Part shown: positions 14,960 through 22,822 of the stretch, piece after piece
How positions within the stretch are numbered: the stretch's first letter is position 1
Layout of the letters: the number at the start of each line of letters is the position of its first letter
NCBI RefSeq assembly: GCF_028657195.3
Contig: NZ_JANCPR020000031.1
Location: forward strand, 1 to 64,000
Length of the DNA: 64,000 nt
From: Streptomyces iconiensis
Lineage (GTDB): Bacteria > Actinomycetota > Actinomycetes > Streptomycetales > Streptomycetaceae
Direction: 5' to 3'
The notes under the pieces: generated by a model
Databases searched by the model: none
Told to the model about the DNA's origin: nothing
What the model saw: the letters and a program-made list of their open reading frames with translations, nothing else
Position numbers and translations under genes: made by a program

Positions 14960-16114
14960 ATGTGGCCAGGACAACAGCAGCCCGGGGGCGAGCAGAACCC
15001 TCAGCAGCCGAACCCGTACCAGCAGCCGGGTTACCAGCAGCCGAACCCGTACCAGCAGCCAGGTCACGGGCAGCAGCCCGGCTATGGGCAGCAGCCTGGT
15101 TACGGCCAACAGCCAGGAGGGGAGCAGCACCCTTACCCCCAGCAACAACCGCCGCCCATGCCGGGACAGCAGGCGCAGCCGGGCCAGCCGGGTCAGCCCG
15201 GTGTGCCGGGCCAGCCGCCGGTGCCGGGGCAGCACGGGATACCCGGGCAGTCGGGGCAGTGGGGACCGGCCAGCGTGCCGGGCGGCCCGCACCCGCCGAA
15301 GGGCGGTGGCGGCGGCGACAAGAAGAAGACCGTCACCATCGCGATCGTCGCCGCCGTGGCCGTCGTCGCCGCCACCGTCGCGGGGTTCGTCGTGTTCACG
15401 GGGGACGACGGCAAGAACGAGGAGGCGGGCGGCGACACGTCCTCCTCCCCCAGCGTCGCGCCCAAGGAGAACAAGACGCCCTCCGAGGGAGCGGAACCGG
15501 GCGGCGGCGCCTCCAAGGACCCGTCCAAGCCGGTGGTCCCCGGCTGGCAGTCCGTCGTCAACCCCAAGTGGTACTCCGCCTTCGACGTGCCGAAGACGAA
15601 GGACTGGGACGTCGGAAAGCCCGGCGTCATCACGGGGTTCGAGGACGACAAGGGCAAGGTGCTTGTCGCCATGTCGGCGCCCGCGTACTACAAGGACGAA
15701 TGGTGCAAGGACAGCAGCCGCGCCGCCGTCGGCACCAAGGGCGCGAAGGGCTCCAAGGACACCAAGGAAGCGGCCAAGATCGCGGCGGCGAACTTCGCCA
15801 TCGCGGGCTACGACCAGAAGCAGAAGGGCACCCTCAAGGAGTCCGGGGCCAAGCCCTTCGCCAACAAGCACGGCATCAAGGGACACATCGCGGCGGCGAC
15901 CATCACCGGTGCGCCCAAGGAGGACAAGTGCTCCCCGGGCGCCGGCAAGGTGACGTCGGTTTCGTGGATCAACACCAACGGTGACCTGGCGATCTGGGTC
16001 CTCTACACCGACGCGGGCGTCAAGGACGAGGTTCCCGACGCGACCATCAAGAAGATGACCGCGAGCCTGCGCAACTACGAGGCACCCGCGGGCGGCGACG
16101 AGCCCCGCGGCTGA
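14960..16114 (+). CDS. Membrane-anchored protein with Gln/Pro/Gly-rich cytoplasmic N-terminus
   Basis: From ATG 14960 the protein has 384 residues. Residues 1-110 are a low-complexity Q/P/G/Y domain built from PYQQPG and GYGQQPG units. A KKK stop-transfer signal and one transmembrane helix (TIAIVAAVAVVAATVAGFVV) follow near 125-145. The outside part has a Thr/Ser/Pro linker and a globular domain of about 190 residues (WQSVVNPKWYSAFDVP to ATIKKMTASLRNYE). This architecture is common in Streptomyces envelope proteins of unknown function. In-frame ATGs at 14912 and 14936 would add up to 16 residues. The DNA of the first third is itself repetitive. Confidence 0.78.
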   Translation: MWPGQQQPGGEQNPQQPNPYQQPGYQQPNPYQQPGHGQQPGYGQQPGYGQQPGGEQHPYPQQQPPPMPGQQAQPGQPGQPGVPGQPPVPGQHGIPGQSGQWGPASVPGGPHPPKGGGGGDKKKTVTIAIVAAVAVVAATVAGFVVFTGDDGKNEEAGGDTSSSPSVAPKENKTPSEGAEPGGGASKDPSKPVVPGWQSVVNPKWYSAFDVPKTKDWDVGKPGVITGFEDDKGKVLVAMSAPAYYKDEWCKDSSRAAVGTKGAKGSKDTKEAAKIAAANFAIAGYDQKQKGTLKESGAKPFANKHGIKGHIAAATITGAPKEDKCSPGAGKVTSVSWINTNGDLAIWVLYTDAGVKDEVPDATIKKMTASLRNYEAPAGGDEPRG

Positions 16115-16122
16115 CCGCGGGG
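16103..16122. terminator. Hairpin overlapping the stop codon
   Basis: CCCCGCGG and CCGCGGGG form perfect 8-bp arms around CTGA, which includes the TGA stop of the preceding gene. It stands between convergent genes and probably ends transcription. Confidence 0.4.
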
Positions 16123-16161
16123 AGCGCGGGTGCCCACACGGGCCCCGGAGGGACGGCGCCG

Positions 16162-17118
16162 TCAGCCGATGCTGAAGGCGCCGTCCGGCGGTTCGGGCGA
16201 GGGCGCCGCGTCGCCGTCCCGCACGGGAACGGCGCCCCGGGTGAAACGCTCCAGGGCGGGGCCGTGTTCGACGCGGCCGGGGAAGGCGTCCCCCGCACAG
16301 CGGCGTGCCACCTCGGCCAGCGGCTGCTCGCCCTGCGAGGCGACCATCAGGATGTTGCCGAATCGCCGCCCCCGCAGCACACCGGGTTCGGCGACCAGCG
16401 AGAGGTACGTGAAGACCTCGCCGAACGTGGCCAGTTGCGAGGCGAGGAAGCGGAAGGGTGTGGCGTCGGCGAGGTTGGCCACGTAGAGACCGCCGGGGCG
16501 CAGCACGCGGGCGGCCTCCCGCGCGTACGGCAGGGTCGTCAGATGCGGGGGCACCTGCGAGCCCCCGTACACGTCGGACAGCAGCACGTCCATCGAGGCG
16601 GACTGCGCGCTCTCCAGCGCCGCGCGCCCGTCGGCCGCCTCCACCACGACGCCGGCGCCGGGCGGCAGCGGCAGGTGCTCGGCGACGAGCGCGTTCAGCT
16701 CGGCGTCCGGGTCGGCGACCAGCTGCCGGGACCCCGGCCGGGTCACCGCGACGTAGCGCGGCAGCGTGAGCGCTCCGCCGCCGAGGTGGAGCACGTCGAG
16801 GGGTGCGCCGGGAGGCGCCATGACGTCGAGGATGTGCCCGACGCGGCGCGCGTACTCGAACTCCAGATGTGTGGGCTCGTCGAGGTCCACATAGGACTGC
16901 GGGGCGCCGTCGACGGTGAGCAGCCACGCCCGGTCCCTGTCGATGTCCGGCATCAGCTTGGCGGTGCCGCCCGCGACGGCACGTGTGACGGGTATCGGCT
17001 CGTGGCCGGGATCTTCTTCTGCTTCCACCGTCCCATTGTGCGGGCCCGCCGGCGTTCCGTTCCCCTCACTCCCCGCCTCCCCCTCTTCCCGCTCCGCTTC
17101 CCCGCCCCTGTCGCTCAC
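16162..17118 (-). CDS. Spermidine-synthase-like methyltransferase-fold protein
   Basis: The 318-residue protein has a disordered Glu/Gly-rich start and then a polyamine-synthase fold: YVDLDEPTHLEFEYARRVGHIL near 78-98, VLHLGGGALTLPRYVAVT near 112-128 (SAM or decarboxylated-SAM loop), VVEAADGRAAL and MDVLLSDVYGGSQVP, the usual position of the catalytic Asp. Relatives without a clear putrescine site are common in actinomycetes and are of unknown role. The ATG overlaps the TGA of the EF-Tu-like gene (ATGA), so the two are translationally coupled. Polyamine synthesis is only one possibility. Confidence 0.76.
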   Translation of the reverse strand: MSDRGGEAEREEGEAGSEGNGTPAGPHNGTVEAEEDPGHEPIPVTRAVAGGTAKLMPDIDRDRAWLLTVDGAPQSYVDLDEPTHLEFEYARRVGHILDVMAPPGAPLDVLHLGGGALTLPRYVAVTRPGSRQLVADPDAELNALVAEHLPLPPGAGVVVEAADGRAALESAQSASMDVLLSDVYGGSQVPPHLTTLPYAREAARVLRPGGLYVANLADATPFRFLASQLATFGEVFTYLSLVAEPGVLRGRRFGNILMVASQGEQPLAEVARRCAGDAFPGRVEHGPALERFTRGAVPVRDGDAAPSPEPPDGAFSIG

Positions 17119-18449
17119 CTGGTGCCTGTCGCTCCCTGGCCCCCGTCCCCGCCGCGCTCCTCCTCCCCCTCCGCCCGTTCCTCTCCTTCGCCGGGCCCGC
17201 AGCGTGTGACCGTGCCCAGTGCGACGGTTCCTCCGCCCTCCCTTACGGCGAAGCGGAGGCCCTCTTCCAACGGGACGGCCGCGTCCAGCAGGACACGCGC
17301 CGAGACGGTGGTGCCGGGAAAGACGGCGCGCTCGGGCGAGAACGTCGTCACGCCGCCCACCTCCGCCGTACGGAAGTGGAATCTGGCCCGGTATCCGCTG
17401 CGTGCCGGTGCGGCGCGTCCGCCCTGCGCCGCGGTGAGCAGCCGCAGCTCGGCGGTGAGGCCGCGCCCGGCGGCGAGACCGTGCGGCGCGGCGAGGACGC
17501 CCCCGCGCGGGTTCCCGTGCACGGCGCCGAGGCGCAGTGCGACGCCGTCACCCGCGCGGGCCCCTGGCACGGGGCGCCCCGAGATCTCGATGCCCGCCAC
17601 ATGGCTGTCGGCGCCGCCGCGTGGGGCGTGCAGGATCACGCGGTCGCCCAGCCGCACCGTGCCCCGCTCGACGGTGCCGACCAGCTCGGTCTCCGGCCCC
17701 GCCAGGGTGCGCGCGCTCTCCACGGGGAGCAGGAACGGCGCCCTCACGTCCCGTTCGGGCAGGGGCACATAGGTGTCGACGGCGTCGAGCAGCGCCTCGA
17801 TCGCGCCGGTCCAGCGCGGGTCGCCCGCCAGGGCCCGGGTACCGGAGACGCGCACCATGGGCAGGGTGTCGCCCGCGTATCCGTGTGCCGTCAGCAGCGC
17901 GCGTACGTCCAGTTCGACCAGTTCGGTCAGCTCGTCCCCGCACTCCTCGGCCATGCTGAGCGCGACGACGAGGTGTTCGACGCCCATCTGCCGGGCGAGG
18001 AGGACGTGTTCGGCGGTCTGCGCCCGTACGCCGTCGAGCGCGGACACGACGAGAACGGCCCCGTCGAGCTGTGCGGCCCCGGCGATGACGGCTCCCGCAC
18101 GCTCGGCACGGCCGGGGAGGTCCAGGTGTGTGTAGCGCCGGGTGTCGGTCTCGTAGGTGTGCCGGACCCCCACGCCGTCCGGCGGGCTGGGCGGCGCGGC
18201 AGGCACGCCGGGCACGGCGGCAGGCGTGCGGGGCGGTGGCGCGAACGGCGTTGCGGGCGGCATCGCGGACGGTGACGCCGTCTGCGCCGCGCACGGTGGT
18301 GCCTGTGGCGGTACGCCCAGCGGACAGCCGGGGACCCTGGCCAGCACGTGCCCGATGGCGGAGGTGAGCGTGGTCTTGCCGTGGCCGGCGTGACCCAGGG
18401 TGCCGATGGTGAGGTGCGGCTTGACGCGGACATGGGCGTACTCGGACAT
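17115..18449 (-). CDS. Degenerate EF-Tu paralog (translation-factor GTPase-like)
   Basis: The 444-residue protein starts at ATG 18449 (GAGGAG upstream) and aligns with EF-Tu over three domains: P-loop GHAGHGKTT (19-27), domain 2 from about residue 235, and the domain 3 end EEGLRFAVREGGGTVALG. It is strongly altered. Switch I (about residues 40-97) is replaced by a Pro/Ala-rich linker. The DCPGH motif reads DLPGR (110-114), so the catalytic His is Arg. The NKAD guanine-specificity motif reads SMAE (165-168). The SALKALEG element survives as SGTRALAG. GTP selectivity and hydrolysis are therefore doubtful. It is far more diverged than the second EF-Tu copies known in streptomycetes. Its stop overlaps the spermidine-synthase-like start. 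A decoy, chaperone-like or regulatory role is inference. Confidence 0.82.
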   Translation of the reverse strand: MSEYAHVRVKPHLTIGTLGHAGHGKTTLTSAIGHVLARVPGCPLGVPPQAPPCAAQTASPSAMPPATPFAPPPRTPAAVPGVPAAPPSPPDGVGVRHTYETDTRRYTHLDLPGRAERAGAVIAGAAQLDGAVLVVSALDGVRAQTAEHVLLARQMGVEHLVVALSMAEECGDELTELVELDVRALLTAHGYAGDTLPMVRVSGTRALAGDPRWTGAIEALLDAVDTYVPLPERDVRAPFLLPVESARTLAGPETELVGTVERGTVRLGDRVILHAPRGGADSHVAGIEISGRPVPGARAGDGVALRLGAVHGNPRGGVLAAPHGLAAGRGLTAELRLLTAAQGGRAAPARSGYRARFHFRTAEVGGVTTFSPERAVFPGTTVSARVLLDAAVPLEEGLRFAVREGGGTVALGTVTRCGPGEGEERAEGEEERGGDGGQGATGTR

Positions 18450-18825
18450 GGATTCTCCTCGGACCTGGTTGCGTGGAAGCAGGACCCCGCCTGGCGGCCG
18501 ACCCTCCCCCCGCGGGGTCCTCGGTTCTGTCCGGGAAGGGTCAACCAGGCGTTGCCGTGATGCCGCACGGCCCGCGCCCCGCGCGGGCATGCCGGGTCCG
18601 AAAGGCGGCAGCCTCCAGTGCGACCGCGTCGGCGGCCGGAGCTGGGATCAGAAGCTGCCGGAACATTCCACGATCCTCCCTGGCCAACTGCCACGCGTCG
18701 AACGGTTTTCGGGTGCTACGGGAGGGTGGACGGCGAGCGAACACCTCGGTGGATCCGCCCGTTCCGGGGCGTTCCGTACGTCACCGGCACGGCGGAGGGG
18801 CCGGTTCGTCGGTTACGCTCCCCAC
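18450..18825. other. Divergent intergenic region (376 bp)
   Basis: The gap separates the EF-Tu-like gene (minus) from the TVP38-like gene (plus). I see no gene in it. At its right end TACGCT (18813-18818) lies 7 bases before the GTG start of the next gene, the spacing expected for a leaderless transcript. No clear operator palindrome was found. Confidence 0.4.
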
Positions 18826-19713
18826 GTGCCCGTCCCCGCAACGCAGTCAGACGGACTCCCCGGCCGTCTCGCCCAGACGCTGCTCTCCCCCTGGTCCCGG
18901 TTCGCCCTGCTGCTCGCCCTGCTGTGCGCGGCGGCGACGACGATGCTGCTGTACGAGCCGCAGCGGTTCCTCGCGGACGGCTGGCCGCCCCAGATCACCG
19001 GCAGCGGCGCTGTGGCGCTCTTCGGCGCCGCCTATGGCCTGTGCACGGCGGCCTTCGTGCCGAGACCCGTACTGAACCTCGCGGCCGGCGCGCTCTTCGG
19101 CGCCCAGGCGGGCACGTTCTCCGCCACGGCGGGGACCGTGATCGGCGCGGGGATCGCCTTCGGTCTCGGCCGTCTGCTGGGCCAGGACGCGCTGCGGCCC
19201 CTGTTGCGCGCGCGGTGGCTGGCCGCCGCCGACCGGCAGATGAGCCGCCGTGGCTTCCGCGCGATGCTGATCATCCGGCTGCTGCCCGGGGTGCCGTTCG
19301 CGGCCTCGAACTACGGCGCCGCCGTCTCGCGCATGCGCTGGTCCGCCTTTCTGAGCGCCACGGCCGTCGGCTCCCTGCCGAACACCGCGGCCTACGTGCT
19401 CGCGGGCAGCACGGCGGCGACGCCCACCTCGCCCGTGTTCCTGGCCTCGTTCGGCTTCATCGCGCTGTCCGCCCTCGCGGGCGCCGTGGTCGCCTGGCGC
19501 AAGCGCGCCCACCTGCGCGGCACTCCGGCACCCGGCGCGAGCACCACCCCGGACCCCGCGTCCGATCCCGTATCGGGTTCCGCTCCGGGCCCCGCGTCCT
19601 GCCCCTCCTCCGCTCTCTCACCCGTTCCCTCCTCCGACGACGACCCCAGGGACGAGCGAAGCGACACATGTCTTGGTTTGAATCCTTTGTCCTCGGACTC
19701 GTCCAGGGCCTGA
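18826..19713 (+). CDS. TVP38/TMEM64-family membrane protein
   Basis: The 295-residue protein has about six hydrophobic helices and the VTT/SNARE-associated core: LNLAAGALFGAQAGTFSATA near 85, GAGIAFGLGRLLGQDALRPL, and RGFRAMLIIRLLPGVPFAASNYGA near 147, ending in an Ala/Pro/Ser-rich tail. It is related to DedA proteins and probably moves lipids or undecaprenyl carriers. No ribosome site is seen; TACGCT upstream suggests leaderless translation. Its last 46 bp overlap the start of uppP, which suggests co-expression. Confidence 0.86.
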   Translation: MPVPATQSDGLPGRLAQTLLSPWSRFALLLALLCAAATTMLLYEPQRFLADGWPPQITGSGAVALFGAAYGLCTAAFVPRPVLNLAAGALFGAQAGTFSATAGTVIGAGIAFGLGRLLGQDALRPLLRARWLAAADRQMSRRGFRAMLIIRLLPGVPFAASNYGAAVSRMRWSAFLSATAVGSLPNTAAYVLAGSTAATPTSPVFLASFGFIALSALAGAVVAWRKRAHLRGTPAPGASTTPDPASDPVSGSAPGPASCPSSALSPVPSSDDDPRDERSDTCLGLNPLSSDSSRA

Positions 19714-20549
19714 CGGAGTTCCTTCCGATCTCCTCCAGTGCCCATCTGCGGCTCACCGCGGCCTTCGCCGGGTGGGAGGACCCCGGGGCTGCGTTCACGG
19801 CGGTCACCCAGATCGGGACGGAGGCCGCCGTCCTGATCTACTTCCGCAAGGACATCGGCCGCATCCTGTCGGCGTGGTCGCGCTCCCTCTTCAGCAAGGA
19901 GGCACGCGGCAACCACGACGCGAAGACCGGCTGGCTGGTCATCGTCGGCTCGATCCCCATCGGGGTGCTCGGGCTGACGTTCAAGGACCAGATCGAGGGC
20001 CCGTTCCGCGATCTGCGGCTGATCGCCACGACGCTGATCGCGCTCGGCATCATCCTCGGCATCGCCGACCGCCTCGCCTCCCGGGACGCCAAGGGTGGCC
20101 GTCACCGTGTGCGCAGGGAGCGCAAGACCCTCGAACAGCTCACCGTGAAGGACGGCCTGCTCTACGGCTGCGCCCAGGCCCTCGCCCTGATCCCCGGCGT
20201 CTCCCGGTCGGGCGCCACCATCAGCGGCGGCCTCTTCATGGGCTACGAGCGCGAGGCGGCTGCCCGCTACTCCTTCCTCCTGGCCATCCCCGCCGTACTG
20301 GCCTCGGGCCTCTTCGAGCTGAAGGACATCGGCGAGGGCCATGTCGCCTGGGGCCCCACGGTGTTCGCGACGGTGCTGGCCTTCGTGGTCGCGTACGCCG
20401 TCATCGCGTGGTTCATGCGGTGGATCTCCACCCGCAGCTTCATGCCGTTCGTCATCTACCGCGTCCTGCTGGGCATCCTGCTCTTCGTCCTCATCGCCAC
20501 CGGCGTCCTCAGCCCGCACGCGGGCGAATCGGTCGGCCCGGTCGGCTGA
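19668..20549 (+). CDS. uppP: Undecaprenyl-diphosphatase
   Basis: The 293-residue protein is a full UppP/BacA: FVLGLVQGLTEFLPISSSAH (residues 6-25, catalytic Glu and Ser region), VGSIPIGVLGLTF, and the second motif ALIPGVSRSGATISGGLFMG near 178. It dephosphorylates undecaprenyl pyrophosphate for cell-wall lipid recycling and gives bacitracin tolerance. It starts inside the TVP38-like gene and reads in another frame. Several transmembrane helices match the family. Confidence 0.96.
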   Translation: MSWFESFVLGLVQGLTEFLPISSSAHLRLTAAFAGWEDPGAAFTAVTQIGTEAAVLIYFRKDIGRILSAWSRSLFSKEARGNHDAKTGWLVIVGSIPIGVLGLTFKDQIEGPFRDLRLIATTLIALGIILGIADRLASRDAKGGRHRVRRERKTLEQLTVKDGLLYGCAQALALIPGVSRSGATISGGLFMGYEREAAARYSFLLAIPAVLASGLFELKDIGEGHVAWGPTVFATVLAFVVAYAVIAWFMRWISTRSFMPFVIYRVLLGILLFVLIATGVLSPHAGESVGPVG

Positions 20550-20572
20550 GCCACCACCCACCCGAGGTCCCG

Positions 20573-20788
20573 TCAGATACCGGGCAGCGTGTCCTGCGGT
20601 ACCTCGTCCTGGCCTGTACGGGCCGGAGCCGTACGGAGTGCGAGCTTGTGCCGGCAGTCGGGGCCCAGCCCCCAGATGCGGGAGGCGCGGTCACGCAGCG
20701 GCTGGCCGCACATGCGGCACAGGACACGGCGGCCCGCGACGGGTTCGCTCCCCGGCAGCGCCTGCCCCTGCTCTTCCTCGGCCTCCAT
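20573..20788 (-). CDS. Small zinc-ribbon-like protein (DUF6011 type)
   Basis: The 71-residue protein starts at ATG 20788. It carries CRMCGQPLRDRASRIWGLGP followed by DCRHKL, a CxxC...C arrangement of a small zinc-binding domain. This is the compact GLGPxC module found in many phage and actinomycete proteins. Function is unknown. It ends convergent with uppP. Confidence 0.6.
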   Translation of the reverse strand: MEAEEEQGQALPGSEPVAGRRVLCRMCGQPLRDRASRIWGLGPDCRHKLALRTAPARTGQDEVPQDTLPGI

Positions 20789-21003
20789 GCGACCTCCCCT
20801 TCCCCCGCACTTCCCGGGCACCCTCCCCGGCACCCGCACCGCGCCCACCCGGGCGCCTCCGGGGCACCGTACCAACGCGGTACGCGCGGCCCGACCGCTC
20901 AGCGCCCTCGCCGCGGATGAGCGGGCCGCCGCCGTTCTGCCGTACGGGCCGGGCGGCGAGGCTCCGTCATGCCACGTGCCCGGCCCGCTGCCAGACTGAG
21001 GCC

Positions 21004-21270
21004 ATGGAGAACTTCTACCGCGGCCCGGCGACGCTGCTCACCGGAGCCGCCGAGGTACCCGTCAGCGTCGCGCTGTACACGGAGGCGGTCGGGGGCGGTC
21101 TTTCGTGGTCGGGAACGGTCAAGCCCGAGGAGGCCCAGCCGCTGTGGACGGAGCTGGAGGGCGACTCAGCGCGGCTGCTGCTCCCCGACGGACGCGAGGG
21201 GCGGGTCACGGTGCTCGGCAGCGGCTTCGGGCCCGTCGAGGTCTCGGGCGAGGGCCCGCCGCCCGCCTGA
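21004..21270 (+). CDS. Small conserved protein resembling DUF4873
   Basis: The 88-residue product begins MENFYRGPATLLTGAAEVPV and ends GFGPVEVSGEGPPP. A Y-x-GPATL opening, a central W and a closing GxGxPP are shared with the DUF4873 domain, often fused to flavin oxidoreductases. Here it stands alone. Start at 21004 is the only in-frame ATG. A strong hairpin follows at 21286. Confidence 0.55.
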   Translation: MENFYRGPATLLTGAAEVPVSVALYTEAVGGGLSWSGTVKPEEAQPLWTELEGDSARLLLPDGREGRVTVLGSGFGPVEVSGEGPPPA

Positions 21271-21285
21271 CACCTGCGGACGAGG

Positions 21286-21313
21286 CGCCCCTCCGTCGTA
21301 CGACGGAGGGGCG
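21286..21313. terminator. Rho-independent-type hairpin
   Basis: CGCCCCTCCGTCG and CGACGGAGGGGCG form perfect 13-bp arms around TA, 15 bp after the stop of the small conserved gene. No T-run follows, as is usual in Streptomyces. Confidence 0.6.
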
Positions 21314-21513
21314 TGGTCCGCCATGGGCCGCCCGGCGCCGACCAGTTGGGACTTTCGGCAGGTCGTGCTGTCCCCTGCCGGGTGTACGCGGTCCGGGGTC
21401 GTACTCCGCTCGCGGTACGGCAAGACGGGCCCGCCAGGGGACGACATCGCCCGCCGGACGGAGCATCGTGGACGTATGAACGGGATGCTCAACCAGCGCA
21501 GGGCGGCCGGGTC

Positions 21514-22473
21514 ATGAGCCCACTGACCACGTCGGTGCTGCTGTCACTGGTTTCGGCGCTCTGCTACGCCCTCGCAGCGATCGTGCAGGAACGGATCGCT
21601 TCGACGACGGCGCCGAGCCGACTGGGCCTGCTGCGCTCCGGCAGGTGGTGGTCCGCCGCGCTGCTCCAGGGCGGCGGCGCGCTGCTGCACGTGGTCGCCC
21701 TCGGGCTCGGTCCCCTGACGGTGGTACAGCCGCTCGGCGTGCTCACCCTCGTGCTGGCGGCTCCGATGGCCGCCGTACTCGTGCGGCGGCCCGTGAGCCG
21801 CGCGGCCTGGCGGGGCATAGCGCTGGTCTCGGCCGGGCTCGCCGGAATACTGCTGCTGACCGGCGCCGACGGTGACGACTCGCTCACCAGGAACGGTCAG
21901 TTCGTGCTCGCGGGGGCCGTACTGGGCGCCGTCGCACTGCTCGTGTGCACGGCGGGGCTCGTACGGCGCACGGCGCACGGCTCGCGCGGGCCGGTACTGC
22001 GTAGCGTGACGCTCGCGCTGGCGGCGGGCGTGGCGTACGGCGCGGCTTCGGTCTTCGTGAAGACGCTCGCCGACGACTGGACCTCGGCCTCGCTCTTCGC
22101 CGCGCTGCCGCTGCTCGCGCTGATAGCCGTACTGGCAGCCGCCGGTCTCTCCGCCTCCCAGGCGTCCTACCGGGGCGGCGGGCTCGCCGCGCCCCTGGCC
22201 ACGGCGACCGTCGCCAATCCCGTGGTCGCGGCGACCGCCGGAATCGTGCTGCTGGGCGAGGGGTTCCGCTACGGCCTGTCCGGCGTACTGCTGGTCTCGG
22301 CCGCAGGGCTGGCCGCCGCCTGGGGCCTGATCGTGCTCACCTTCGACAAGGCGGGCATGCCGCGCGATCCCGGGGAAGGGCCGGGCGGCGGGGAGTTCAA
22401 GCCCGTGGTGATCCCGCTGCCCGCCTCCGGGAAGGACAGGACGGCCAAGCGCCGCACGGTGGCGGCCCCGTAG
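21514..22473 (+). CDS. DMT-superfamily integral membrane protein
   Basis: The 319-residue protein has nine or ten transmembrane segments, with repeat-like halves (LSLVSALCYALAAIVQERIA at 8-27, LALAAGVAYGAASVFVKTLA near 170). The second half ends in the ATVANPVVAATAGIVLLGEG motif typical of EamA/NIPA-like transporters. The ATG at 21514 has a GGCGGCCGGG sequence rather than a clear ribosome site. The substrate is unknown; magnesium or small metabolites are possible. Confidence 0.8.
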   Translation: MSPLTTSVLLSLVSALCYALAAIVQERIASTTAPSRLGLLRSGRWWSAALLQGGGALLHVVALGLGPLTVVQPLGVLTLVLAAPMAAVLVRRPVSRAAWRGIALVSAGLAGILLLTGADGDDSLTRNGQFVLAGAVLGAVALLVCTAGLVRRTAHGSRGPVLRSVTLALAAGVAYGAASVFVKTLADDWTSASLFAALPLLALIAVLAAAGLSASQASYRGGGLAAPLATATVANPVVAATAGIVLLGEGFRYGLSGVLLVSAAGLAAAWGLIVLTFDKAGMPRDPGEGPGGGEFKPVVIPLPASGKDRTAKRRTVAAP

Positions 22474-22822
22474 CGCCGCCCCCCGCCTCCTGCCACATCC
22501 CCACCTCCGCCAATCTCCAGCGCCCGGCGCCCTCCACCGCCCGCCGGTCTCTCGTACCGGCCGGTCTCTCGCCCGGCGCGGAGACCTCCCGCCCGCCGGG
22601 GCGTTCTGCGCCAGGGCCTCCCTGCCCGGTCGGCGCGGGGATCGGGACCGACCGGCCGCTGACCGTGCCGGGATGGCGGCGGAAGCCTCCGTTCCCTCTG
22701 CGGGCCGCCGTCGCGCGTGCGTTCCACCCGACGGCCGCACCCAACCGCCGTACGCGCTCTCGCCTGCGCCGACGCACGTCACGCACACTGGTGATCTGCG
22801 TACCCGACGAAGGAGGCGCGGC
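22474..22822. other. Intergenic region (349 bp) before lnt
   Basis: I see no gene here. A 16-bp imperfect direct repeat with CCGGTCTCTCG occurs twice around 22548-22575. The end of the region holds the strong AGGAGG (22811-22816) ribosome site for the next gene. Confidence 0.35.

Noticed and set aside
14954..16927. A long minus-strand open frame opposite the Gln/Pro-rich gene
   Set aside because: Arg/Gly-rich shadow with no family features; the plus-strand gene has a clear membrane helix and domain.
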